Shown in pieces: positions 16,698-23,647 of a stretch of 38,328 nt of DNA. The position numbers and the translations under genes are program-made. The notes under the pieces are model-generated. The model saw only the letters and a list, made by a program, of their open reading frames with translations. It made no database searches and had not been told where the DNA came from. The stretch's first letter is position 1; every line of letters starts with the position of its first letter. The DNA comes from Avoscillospira sp045580485 (GTDB lineage Bacteria; Bacillota; Clostridia; Oscillospirales; Oscillospiraceae): the NCBI GenBank assembly GCA_045580485.1, contig JAZNNW010000167.1, forward strand, positions 1 to 38,328. The letters run 5' to 3'.

Positions 16698-17876
16698 CTA
16701 ATTTTTAGCCTCTGCCAGAGAAAACACTCTTCCCGGCAGTCGCTGGATCAATCCTCTGACTTCCAGCATGGTCAGCAGTGCCAGCACGCCGCCGGCGGTC
16801 TGCCCCATCTGCTCGGAGAGGACATCAATATGCACAGGCCCCTGCTCCAGCAGCGTCACAAGGCGCTGTTCCTCAGGAGACAGTGAGACCCCCATCTTCT
16901 TTGCATCAATATAATGGCTGGTTTTCGGCTTGTCAATGCCTTTTTCGTCGGGAACTTTCGACACTTCCGCAGGCATTTCCTTTTCCCAACCGCCGCAATC
17001 CCGATTCTGAAGCTGAGGATACAGCCCCACATATTCCTCCAAAATCTGCCACGGCTCACAGACCATGATCGCACCTTCCCGAAGAAGGTCCAGATTGCCC
17101 ACAGCCGTTTTCTGCCCCACATTGGCAGGCAAAGCAAACACATCTCTGCCCTGATTCAGTGCTTTTCTGGCAGTGATCAATGCGCCGCTGGGATTGGGAC
17201 ATTCCACCACCAGCACACCGGCACTGAGACCGCTGATGATTCGGTTGCGTGGAGGAAAATGCTCCTTATGAGGCTTCGTTCCCGGCGGATATTCACTGAG
17301 CAAACATCCGTTTTCTGTGATTTCCTGAAAGAGCTTTCTATTTTCTGCCGGATACACCACATCCACACCGCAGCCAAGGACCGCCATCACGGGACTTCCG
17401 CCCATAAGCGCACCCTTTAATGCCTCAGTGTCGATGCCCTTCGCACCGCCGGATACCACCACTGCACCGCAATGAGACAATCCGTAACCCATGCGCCGTG
17501 CCTGATCCATGCCGTAGAGGCTGCTGCGCCGTGTTCCCACCACACCGATGACCGGTCCGCTGAGATTGGGCAAGATGCCTTTTCCGTAGAGCACCAAAGG
17601 TGGATCGTCCATAGCCCGCAGGCGTTCCGGATAGGCCGCATCCTGCATGGTCAGGAGGAAAATTCCCTTTTCATAGCAGGAGCGCAAAATCCCTTCCGCT
17701 CCCGAAAGGCTTTTGTCCAGCAGGCTTGGTTTATTCCGAAGAAAAGATATCCGCTGATAGGCTGCCTCATCGGCAAGATAAATGGCCTGAGGTGAACCGA
17801 AGTGCCGCAGCAGCAAATAGGCGCTTCTTGCACCGATATGCTTTCTGGTGGCAAGCCAGACCCAATATTTCAGCAT
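16698..17876 (-). CDS. dprA: DNA-processing protein DprA
   Basis: DprA loads RecA on incoming single-stranded DNA during transformation. The 392-residue product has an N-terminal helical domain, the Rossmann-like core (VIGVVGTRRSSLYGMDQARRM, VVSGGAKGIDTEAL, SEYPPGTKP, FPPRNRIISGLSAGVLVVE) and a C-terminal winged-helix domain (VLSEQMGQTAGGVLALLTML). The start is ambiguous: ATG 17876 (MLKYWVWLATR) lies two nt from GGAGG, while GTG 17885 has AAGGA at a 7-nt spacer, and that AAGGA is partly supplied by the adjoining repeat element. The frame stays open through the element to 18041, so automated annotation may add a spurious N-terminal extension (FESSQLK). It heads the dprA-topA-trmFO-plsX-rnc run. 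Confidence 0.95.
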   Translation of the reverse strand: MLKYWVWLATRKHIGARSAYLLLRHFGSPQAIYLADEAAYQRISFLRNKPSLLDKSLSGAEGILRSCYEKGIFLLTMQDAAYPERLRAMDDPPLVLYGKGILPNLSGPVIGVVGTRRSSLYGMDQARRMGYGLSHCGAVVVSGGAKGIDTEALKGALMGGSPVMAVLGCGVDVVYPAENRKLFQEITENGCLLSEYPPGTKPHKEHFPPRNRIISGLSAGVLVVECPNPSGALITARKALNQGRDVFALPANVGQKTAVGNLDLLREGAIMVCEPWQILEEYVGLYPQLQNRDCGGWEKEMPAEVSKVPDEKGIDKPKTSHYIDAKKMGVSLSPEEQRLVTLLEQGPVHIDVLSEQMGQTAGGVLALLTMLEVRGLIQRLPGRVFSLAEAKN

Positions 17877-17896
17877 GGCCTCCACCAACCTTTCCT

Positions 17897-18175
17897 TAAG
17901 CTGAGAGGACTCGAACCCAAACAGGTTTTCAGACAGTTGCATTCCCCAATACCTCAGAAAATCCCTTGATAATACAGAAAGTATTGTCTGCGTGATTTTC
18001 TTTGTCTTGGAAAATGCAACTGGCCGAAAACTGCAGGGCACCTCTCAGCAAATGATTTTTAGTAGATTTTTGGCGCAGATGACGCCGCCTTGCTGACGCA
18101 AGGCAAGGAAGATAAGGCAAAAAGAAACAAAAAGCATGACTGAGAGGCTATTTCGGTTCGTGTCCTCTCGGCTTA
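17897..18175. repeat. 279-bp structured repeat element with ~21-bp inverted ends
   Basis: The left end (TAAGCTGAGAGGACTCGAAC...) and the reverse complement of the right end (TAAGCCGAGAGGACACGAAC...) agree at 19 of 21 positions, and both termini carry TA. Inside are two folded units: a long imperfect hairpin (17901-18048) and a smaller block (18050-18175) whose last 84 bp match the 5526-5612 element at 81 positions. No open frame resembles a transposase or any known protein. The right end contains the stop codon of the neighbouring methyltransferase gene, and the left end supplies part of the dprA ribosome site. The size, inverted ends, TA termini and a second copy fit a MITE-like non-autonomous element, but that class is inferred. 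Confidence 0.78.
17901..18048. other. Long imperfect hairpin inside the repeat element
   Basis: Several arm pairs share nearly one axis (about position 17978): 17971-17975 AATAC with 17981-17985 GTATT around a 5-nt loop; 17957-17963 GAAAATC with 17994-18000 GATTTTC; 17925-17943 GTTTTCAGACAGTTGCATT with 18013-18031 (two mismatches). An outer pair, CTGAGAGG at 17901-17908 with CCTCTCAG at 18041-18048, closes it with a small offset. Such nested symmetry over 148 nt is unlikely by chance and suggests either a structured RNA or a foldable single-stranded transposition intermediate. Confidence 0.75.
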
Positions 18176-18928
18176 CCGCTTCATTTCCCAGAGGACGATG
18201 GCAGCCGCAATGGCTGCATTGAGGGATTCGCACCGCTGGCTCATGGGGATGATCAATTCTTTATCTGCCCGGGACAGGAAGAATTCTCCCACACCCTTGC
18301 CTTCACTGCCGATGACCAGTGCAGCCTTTTGGAGGTTTGACTGCCGCACATCCACCGCCCGGTCGGACAGCGCCGTAACACAAAGAGGCACGCCTCTTTC
18401 TTTGCAAGCCGCAGCCACAGCCTCATGGGAGGCCCATTGGGGTCTGCTGCGGAATACCGCACCCATGGAGGCACGGACGGTTTTATGATTGTAGGCATCG
18501 GCACAACCGGGAGTCAGCACCACCGGCACATCCATGGCATCGGCAGTCCGCAGAATGGTGCCCAGATTGCCCGGGTCCTGAATCCCATCTAAAATCAGGC
18601 ACTGATCCTGCAGCTGCAGTTCCTCCATGGCAGGCAGTGTACAAGTGAACAAGGCCCCCTGAGGTGCCTCCATGGGCGAGACCTGCGCCATAATATCATG
18701 GGGAATCTCCACCAGACGCACCTGCTCCGGCAGCTGGGGCAGACAGACATCAGCAGTCACCAGAACCGTTTTCAAGGTCTCCGGTGCCCATTTCACCGCC
18801 TCCTCCAGCAGCTTGATGCCATCGGCAGCATATTCACCCTGCTGCTCCCGATAGCTGCGGCTTGAAAGCAGCTTTCGGATATGCTGCAAAAGGGGATTTT
18901 TTCGACTGGTGATGATCTCCCTTGTCAT
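18173..18928 (-). CDS. SpoU/TrmH-family RNA 2'-O-ribose methyltransferase
   Basis: Members of this knotted (SPOUT) family methylate ribose in 23S rRNA or tRNA with S-adenosylmethionine. The 251-residue product has the N-terminal substrate-binding half (ITSRKNPLLQHIRKLLSSRSYREQQGEYAADGIKLLEEA) and the three SpoU motifs: LDGIQDPGNLGTILRTADA, ALVIGSEGKGVGEF and IPMSQRCESLNAAIAAAIVLWE. The target site (for example G2251 of 23S rRNA as in RlmB) cannot be decided by eye. I chose ATG 18928, eight nt after GAGG; ATG 18946 in the same frame overlaps that site. Its TAA is inside the end of the 17897-18175 repeat. It follows greA with a hairpin between them. Confidence 0.93.
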   Translation of the reverse strand: MTREIITSRKNPLLQHIRKLLSSRSYREQQGEYAADGIKLLEEAVKWAPETLKTVLVTADVCLPQLPEQVRLVEIPHDIMAQVSPMEAPQGALFTCTLPAMEELQLQDQCLILDGIQDPGNLGTILRTADAMDVPVVLTPGCADAYNHKTVRASMGAVFRSRPQWASHEAVAAACKERGVPLCVTALSDRAVDVRQSNLQKAALVIGSEGKGVGEFFLSRADKELIIPMSQRCESLNAAIAAAIVLWEMKR

Positions 18929-18953
18929 AGACAATTCCTCTTTCATTTAGGGG

Positions 18954-18987
18954 AAAAAGCGGTATAGCAAACCTATACCGCTTTTTT
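18954..18987 (-). terminator. Terminator-like hairpin between greA and the SpoU methyltransferase gene
   Basis: AAAAAGCGGTATAG (18954-18967) pairs with CTATACCGCTTTTT around a 5-nt loop, giving a stem of up to 14 bp ending in a U-run on the minus strand. It lies 5 nt after the greA stop. Only 25 nt separate it from the next start codon, too little for a separate complete promoter, so it more likely attenuates than isolates. Confidence 0.75.
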
Positions 18988-18992
18988 ATCAA

Positions 18993-19466
18993 TTATTTTT
19001 CTACTGCAACGATACGGAACTTCAGAACGCCCACAGGTGCTTCCACTTCCACTTCATCGCCGACGGTCTTGCCGCTCATCGCACGGCCAAAGGGAGAGTC
19101 GTCGGAAATACGGAAGTTCATGGGATCGGCTTCCTGGGAACCCACAATGGTATATTCCTCTTCTTCGTCCATTTCCAGATCCAGAACACGGACACGGCAA
19201 CCCAGACCCACACGGTCAGCAGGCTCGTCATTTTCTTCAATGATGACAGCATTGGCCAAGATGTTCTCCACTTCGGCAATGCGGCCATAGAGCTTTGCCT
19301 GCTCATTTTTGGCTTCATCGTATTCGCTGTTCTCAGACAGGTCTCCGAAGGAACGGGCTTCCTTGATCTGCTCCGCAACTTCCTTTTCCCGGGTGGTCTT
19401 GAGGTAGTTCAGTTCTTCCTCCAGCTCTTTCAGCCGGGCGCTGGTGATCTTAAATTCTTTCGCCAC
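18993..19466 (-). CDS. greA: Transcription elongation factor GreA
   Basis: GreA rescues backtracked RNA polymerase by stimulating cleavage of the extruded transcript. The 157-residue protein has the N-terminal coiled-coil finger (SARLKELEEELNYLKTTREKEVAEQIKEAR) carrying the tip acidic residues in GDLSENSEYDEAKNEQAKLYGRIAE, and a C-terminal FKBP-like domain (DPMNFRISDDSPFGRAMSGKTVGDEVEVEAP). The start is GTG 19466 with GGGAGGAAC upstream. It has its own consensus promoter, whose -35 box overlaps the stop codon of the S41 protease gene. Confidence 0.98.
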   Translation of the reverse strand: MAKEFKITSARLKELEEELNYLKTTREKEVAEQIKEARSFGDLSENSEYDEAKNEQAKLYGRIAEVENILANAVIIEENDEPADRVGLGCRVRVLDLEMDEEEEYTIVGSQEADPMNFRISDDSPFGRAMSGKTVGDEVEVEAPVGVLKFRIVAVEK

Positions 19467-19506
19467 GAGTTCGTTCCTCCCAAAGTTTTAGTTCATACAG
19501 TGCTCT

Positions 19507-19536
19507 ATTATAGACACGATTGTTCGGTTCTGTCAA
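19507..19536 (-). promoter_or_regulatory. Consensus sigma-A promoter of greA
   Basis: On the minus strand a perfect TTGACA (19536-19531) and a perfect TATAAT (19512-19507) are separated by 18 bp. The -35 box overlaps the TAA stop of the upstream S41 protease gene (19535-19533). Being the only double-perfect promoter in the window, it predicts strong constitutive greA expression. Confidence 0.85.
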
Positions 19537-20726
19537 GAGATTTTACTTTTCATGGCAGAAACCGCTGCCTGCAGCTGGGTATCATCCTCGGCAGGAAGGT
19601 TGCCATAGTACAAATTCAGATAGTCCTCATATTCCATTTCCACAGGCATATCCGGGGTCACGCCCACATCGGTGAGGCTTCTGCCCTGGGGGGTGTAATA
19701 CTTACCCACGGAAATGGCCACTGCAGATCCGTCGGTCAGAGGCATGGTCACCTGAAAATTGCCCTTGCCTACAGTCTGCTCTCCCACGATGACGGCAGCT
19801 TCATATTCCTGCATGGCAGCAGCAAAGAATTCCGCAGCAGAGTAGCTGTCCTTATTGATCAGCACTGCCATAGGGATCATAAGACTGGCAGAATCGGAAT
19901 AGTCCACCTCTTCCCTGCCGGCATAGTCCTTACTGCGGAACAGCTCGCCCTGAGGCAGAATGGCATCCAGGATCTCGATCATTTCTGTTTTCAGACCGCC
20001 GGGGTTGAAACGGACATCGAAAATCAGTGCTTTGGCACCGCCGTTCAGCATATCCTTCATGCACTGGATGGTCTGCTCAGCGCAGTGGTGATCGAAGTCG
20101 GCAATGGTGATCCAACCGATGTTGCCTTCCAGCAGTTCCGCCTCCGCCACGGGATTGATGATCTGCCGACGGGTCAGATCCATTTCCATGACTTTCTCTC
20201 CACGGAGGACAGTGAAATGCACATTGGTCTCCGGTTCGCCCCGGACCAGCTCCTTGGTACCCTCCACACCCAGTTCCAAAGTGGACTGGCCTTCAATATG
20301 GGTGATGACATCCTCCACCTGCAGACCGGCTTCTTCCGCCGGACCGCCTTCTGTGACGGAGACGACCTTCACGCCCTGTTCCGCCAGTTGGATGATAATA
20401 CCCACGCCCACATACTCATTATAAAATGCCTCTTCATGGGCTTCCATGTCCTCAGCGCTGATATAATAGCTCCACTGGTCGCCGGTGGCAGCCACCATGG
20501 CGGCGGCAGCACCGTCAGCCGCAGCGGCAGTCAGGGCTTCCGGATCATATTCATCAACGAAATAATTGTCCAGAAATTTTCCGATCTCAGACATTTTTCG
20601 GATGACAGGATCGGTCTCTACCTTATAATTGGGTCGGACAGTCAGATGCAGGGTCAGCAAGCTGCCGCCCACCGCCGCTGCCAAAACCAAAAAGCACACA
20701 AGCAGGATCTTTCCGGCTTTCTTCAA
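19533..20726 (-). CDS. S41-family C-terminal processing protease (CtpA/CtpB type)
   Basis: These serine/lysine proteases trim extracytoplasmic proteins; some control peptidoglycan hydrolases. The ~397-residue product has a membrane anchor or signal segment (KILLVCFLVLAAAVGGSLLTLHLTV), a PDZ domain (GVGIIIQLAEQGVKVVSVTEGGPAEEAGLQVEDVI) and the S41 catalytic domain, with ALIFDVRFNPGG, the nucleophile region NKDSYSAAEFFAAA (Ser near 292) and the lysine in EQTVGKGNFQ. The start is a non-ATG codon: TTG 20726 has GGAG nine nt upstream, whereas TTG 20735 abuts it. It lies downstream of an M23 hydrolase and ftsEX, which suggests it processes or regulates that hydrolase; this is inference. Confidence 0.93.
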   Translation of the reverse strand: MKKAGKILLVCFLVLAAAVGGSLLTLHLTVRPNYKVETDPVIRKMSEIGKFLDNYFVDEYDPEALTAAAADGAAAAMVAATGDQWSYYISAEDMEAHEEAFYNEYVGVGIIIQLAEQGVKVVSVTEGGPAEEAGLQVEDVITHIEGQSTLELGVEGTKELVRGEPETNVHFTVLRGEKVMEMDLTRRQIINPVAEAELLEGNIGWITIADFDHHCAEQTIQCMKDMLNGGAKALIFDVRFNPGGLKTEMIEILDAILPQGELFRSKDYAGREEVDYSDSASLMIPMAVLINKDSYSAAEFFAAAMQEYEAAVIVGEQTVGKGNFQVTMPLTDGSAVAISVGKYYTPQGRSLTDVGVTPDMPVEMEYEDYLNLYYGNLPAEDDTQLQAAVSAMKSKIS

Positions 20727-20750
20727 TGCAAACAACTCCTTGCAATACCA

Positions 20751-20776
20751 AAGGAACGGAGCGAAGCTCCGTTCCT
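20751..20776 (-). other. Hairpin between the M23 hydrolase and S41 protease genes
   Basis: AAGGAACGGAGC pairs with GCTCCGTTCCTT around a GAA loop. On the minus strand it is followed only by TGG rather than a U-run, so it is a poor terminator and more likely an mRNA-stabilising or attenuating stem within the ftsEX-M23-ctp transcript. Confidence 0.6.
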
Positions 20777-20789
20777 TATGTTTCTCTTT

Positions 20790-22037
20790 TTATCCCACAT
20801 AATCCATGGGGTTCACGGCAGAGCCGTTCACATGGATTTCAAAGTGCAGGTGGGGTCCCGTGGACCAGCCGGTGGAGCCCACATAGCCGATGACCTGACC
20901 CTGAGAGACAGAGTCGCCGGCAGAGACCACGAAGTGGGTCATATGGGCATAGAGGCTGCCGTAGCCGCCGCCATGGGCAATGGAGACCATGTAGCCGTTG
21001 GCAGTATTATAGTAGGCAGAAGTGACCTGACCGGAGGCAATGGCGTAGATGGGTGTTCCCTGGGGAGCAGCGAAGTCCACACCGGTGTGGAACCGCTTAT
21101 CGCCCATGGTGGGATGGATCCGCCAGCCGTAGGCGCTGGTGACAGTCAGACCGATCCGCAAAGGATTGCTGAAACCGGAACCGCCGCCGGAATAACCGCC
21201 TGCCACATTGTTCTTGTTCTGGGCAGCCAGATTGGCCTTCTGTTCCGCAGAAAGCTGGGCTTCATACTCTGCCTGCTTCTGCATGGCAATGGCACGGGCT
21301 TCTGCTTCAGCTGCCTCATTGGCAAGATATTCTTCCGTCAGCCGTTCGCTTTCGGCCTTCAGCTCCAGCAGCAGTGCGTTGGCTTCTTCACGCTGAGCCA
21401 GAAGAGTCTCTTCCTTTTCAGCCAGAAGGGTCTTGACTTCCTGCTGGGCAGCCAGCTCTGTCTCCATCTCCTGCCGATCCTGCTCAATTCTCTCTGCCAC
21501 TTCCTGCATCTGCTCCAGCATCCGCTGGTCGGCTTCTGCCACCTCATGGATGCTGTCGATGCGGCTCAGCAGATCGGAGAAGCTGTTGGCCTTGAACAGG
21601 ATGGACCAGTAAGAGACCTTGCCGTTTTCTTCCATGGCACGAAGCCGTGCCTTGTTCCGCTGGTTCAGTTCCTCCTGCTCCTCCAGTGCTGCCTCCAGCT
21701 CCCGCTGCTTTTCAGCGATCAGAAGGCTGTACTGGCTGATCTGGGCATTTGCATTTTCGATCTCCTGTTCGGTGATGCGAATCTGCTGATCGATGGAACT
21801 TTTCTGCTCGATAGTGGTGGTGGTCTTGGACTCGTTGGCATCCAGTTCCTTCTTCAGGGCAATACCCTGATTGATGATCTCCTGGGCCTCATTTTTCAGC
21901 GCATCCAATTCCTTTTTCAGCTGACTGGATGTGGCTGCATTTGCCATAGTGACCAACGCACCTGTGATCAGTCCGCCTACCATAATCACCGCAAGGATCA
22001 GACACAGCAGACGGATAAGAAATTTGCTGTTTTTCAT
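20790..22037 (-). CDS. Secreted coiled-coil M23 peptidoglycan endopeptidase (EnvC/PcsB-like architecture)
   Basis: The 415-residue protein has a signal peptide or anchor (FLIRLLCLILAVIMVGGLITGALV ... NAATS), about 230 residues of coiled coil with two long helical stretches, a Ser/Gly linker, and a C-terminal LytM/M23 domain. The zinc and catalytic residues are all present: H and D in FHTGVDFA near residue 316, H in YAHM and the HLHFE motif near 398. EnvC of E. coli has the same layout but a degenerate active site, so this one should cleave peptide crosslinks itself. The gene starts 19 nt after ftsX, and proteins of this design are the usual partners activated by FtsEX. ATG 22037 has AGGAG upstream. 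Confidence 0.93.
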   Translation of the reverse strand: MKNSKFLIRLLCLILAVIMVGGLITGALVTMANAATSSQLKKELDALKNEAQEIINQGIALKKELDANESKTTTTIEQKSSIDQQIRITEQEIENANAQISQYSLLIAEKQRELEAALEEQEELNQRNKARLRAMEENGKVSYWSILFKANSFSDLLSRIDSIHEVAEADQRMLEQMQEVAERIEQDRQEMETELAAQQEVKTLLAEKEETLLAQREEANALLLELKAESERLTEEYLANEAAEAEARAIAMQKQAEYEAQLSAEQKANLAAQNKNNVAGGYSGGGSGFSNPLRIGLTVTSAYGWRIHPTMGDKRFHTGVDFAAPQGTPIYAIASGQVTSAYYNTANGYMVSIAHGGGYGSLYAHMTHFVVSAGDSVSQGQVIGYVGSTGWSTGPHLHFEIHVNGSAVNPMDYVG

Positions 22038-22056
22038 GGGTTTCTCCTATGTTCTT

Positions 22057-22944
22057 TTACACCTTGAGGAACTTGCGGATAGACAGCAAGCTGCCAAACA
22101 CGCCCACCACGAAGCCCACTGCTGCATAGCAGACGGCTACCACTTCGATGACTTCCACGAAGGGCACCATGGTGATCAGTTCCAGACTGTCCAGACCGGC
22201 GATCTGGTTGGACAGGAAGTTGTACAGACCCCACTGGAGGAAGAATGCAACCACAGAGGCGATGAGACCCAGAAGGAAGCCTTCCACCACAAAGGGCCAC
22301 TGGATAAAGCCGTTGGTAGCGCCCACCATTTTCATAATGGCGATCTCTTCCTTCCGGTCATACATAGCCAGCTTGACCGTATTGGAGATAATGAGCATAG
22401 ACACCACAAACAAAACGGCAATGATGATGAACGATGCGATATTGAGCATCTGCTGAATGGTCTGGAAGCCCTCGGAGATCTCGTAATGAGCCATGACTTC
22501 CGCCACGCCCTGGATACCTTCCATCTCCTCACAGGTCTGACGCATCAGCCGGTTATCCACCATAGACACAGCAAAACGGTCCCGGAAGGTGCTGGATTCC
22601 AAGCCTGCAAACAGGCCTTCATCCTGCTGTTCAGCAATGAAGTTGGCCAGAGCCTCTTCCCGGGAAATAAACTGTGCATTGTTGACATTGGTAATCATAT
22701 TGATCTGGGAGCCGACGCTTTTGGCCTCTGCCTGAGACAAGCTCTCATCGATATAGACCATGACCTCGTTATCCTGCTCCAGCTCAATGATCATTTCATT
22801 GAGGTTGAACAGGAGCAGACCGAAGGTGCCCATAATGAGCAGGCTGGCGATGGTCACCCAGATGGCGGCAAAGGACATAAAGCCGTGCAAAAACAGGCCA
22901 CGGATGCCCTCCCGCAGCAAATAGCCGATGTTATTCTTCTTCAT
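22057..22944 (-). CDS. ftsX: Cell-division ABC transporter-like permease FtsX
   Basis: FtsX is the membrane half of FtsEX, which transmits ATP hydrolysis through the membrane to switch on wall hydrolases. The 295-residue product has the expected four membrane segments: one near the start (FMSFAAIWVTIASLLIMGTFGLLLF), a large extracytoplasmic loop of ~120 residues, and three in the C-terminal half ending in VVAVCYAAVGFVVGVFGSLLSIRKFLKV. The start is ATG 22944 (MKKNNIGYLLREGIRG), which overlaps the ftsE coding sequence by 14 nt; longer frames up to 23004 lie inside ftsE. It is followed closely by the M23 gene, completing the functional module. Confidence 0.95.
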   Translation of the reverse strand: MKKNNIGYLLREGIRGLFLHGFMSFAAIWVTIASLLIMGTFGLLLFNLNEMIIELEQDNEVMVYIDESLSQAEAKSVGSQINMITNVNNAQFISREEALANFIAEQQDEGLFAGLESSTFRDRFAVSMVDNRLMRQTCEEMEGIQGVAEVMAHYEISEGFQTIQQMLNIASFIIIAVLFVVSMLIISNTVKLAMYDRKEEIAIMKMVGATNGFIQWPFVVEGFLLGLIASVVAFFLQWGLYNFLSNQIAGLDSLELITMVPFVEVIEVVAVCYAAVGFVVGVFGSLLSIRKFLKV

Positions 22945-23620
22945 AAGCGTAATAACCATCCATTCCGTCGCTGATGATCTGGCCCTGATCGATGGCGATA
23001 ACACGCTTGGTAAAGCGGTCCACCAGTTCCTTTGCGTGGGTAACGACCATAACCGTCGTGCCCAGGGCGTTGATCTGTTCCAGCAGCATCATGATCTCCA
23101 GAGAGCGGGCAGGATCCAGGTTGCCCGTAGGCTCGTCAGCGATGATCATGTTGGGATTGTTGACCAATGCTCTTGCGATGGCCACACGCTGCTGCTCGCC
23201 GCCGGACATCTCATGAGGCAGGCGGCGGCTCTTGTTTTCCAGACCCACCAGTTCCAAGACATAGGGAACTCTCTTCTTGATCTCTTTTTCCGAAGCGCCG
23301 ATGACACGCATGGCAAAGGCCACATTGTCGTAGACAGACTTGTTCTCAATGAGACGGAAGTCCTGGAAGATGATACCCAGAGTGCGGCGCATATAGGGAA
23401 TGGCACTGCGGCGAATCTTCTCCAGCGTAAAGCCATTGACGAACACGCTGCCGGAAGTGGGCTGCAGTTCGGCGGTAAGGATCTTGATGATGGTGGATTT
23501 GCCGGAGCCGGAAGGACCCACCAAAAACACGAACTCGCCGTCTTCGATCTTCAAAGAGACATCGTTCAGGGCACGGGTACCCGGCTCGTAAACTTTCGAT
23601 ACATTTCTAAATTCAATCAT
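22931..23620 (-). CDS. ftsE: Cell-division ATP-binding protein FtsE
   Basis: FtsE is the cytoplasmic ATPase of the FtsEX complex. The 229-residue protein begins MIEFRNVSKVYEPG and has Walker A GPSGSGKST (residues 35-43), the Q-loop region FQDFRLIENKSVYDNVAFAMRVIG typical of FtsE, the signature MSGGEQQRVAIARAL and Walker B MIIADEPTGNLDP. GGAG lies six nt before ATG 23620. It sits 27 nt after a CdaR/PucR-type regulator and overlaps ftsX. Confidence 0.97.
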   Translation of the reverse strand: MIEFRNVSKVYEPGTRALNDVSLKIEDGEFVFLVGPSGSGKSTIIKILTAELQPTSGSVFVNGFTLEKIRRSAIPYMRRTLGIIFQDFRLIENKSVYDNVAFAMRVIGASEKEIKKRVPYVLELVGLENKSRRLPHEMSGGEQQRVAIARALVNNPNMIIADEPTGNLDPARSLEIMMLLEQINALGTTVMVVTHAKELVDRFTKRVIAIDQGQIISDGMDGYYAYEEE

Positions 23621-23647
23621 GGATAACTCCGCTTCTCCCGGAAGCCA

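Noticed and set aside
17877..18041. N-terminal extension of dprA (and of ftsY, 5512-5565) encoded by the repeat elements
   Set aside because: Good ribosome sites lie at the shorter starts, the extra residues come from inverted-repeat DNA (both give FESSQL), and they do not fit the protein families.
19500..22067. Very long plus-strand open frame opposite ctp and the M23 gene, and similar ones opposite topA, fbp, ygiQ and nrdD
   Set aside because: They are antisense shadows of clear protein families, lack ribosome sites, and read as low-complexity His/Leu/Gly-rich sequence produced by codon bias.
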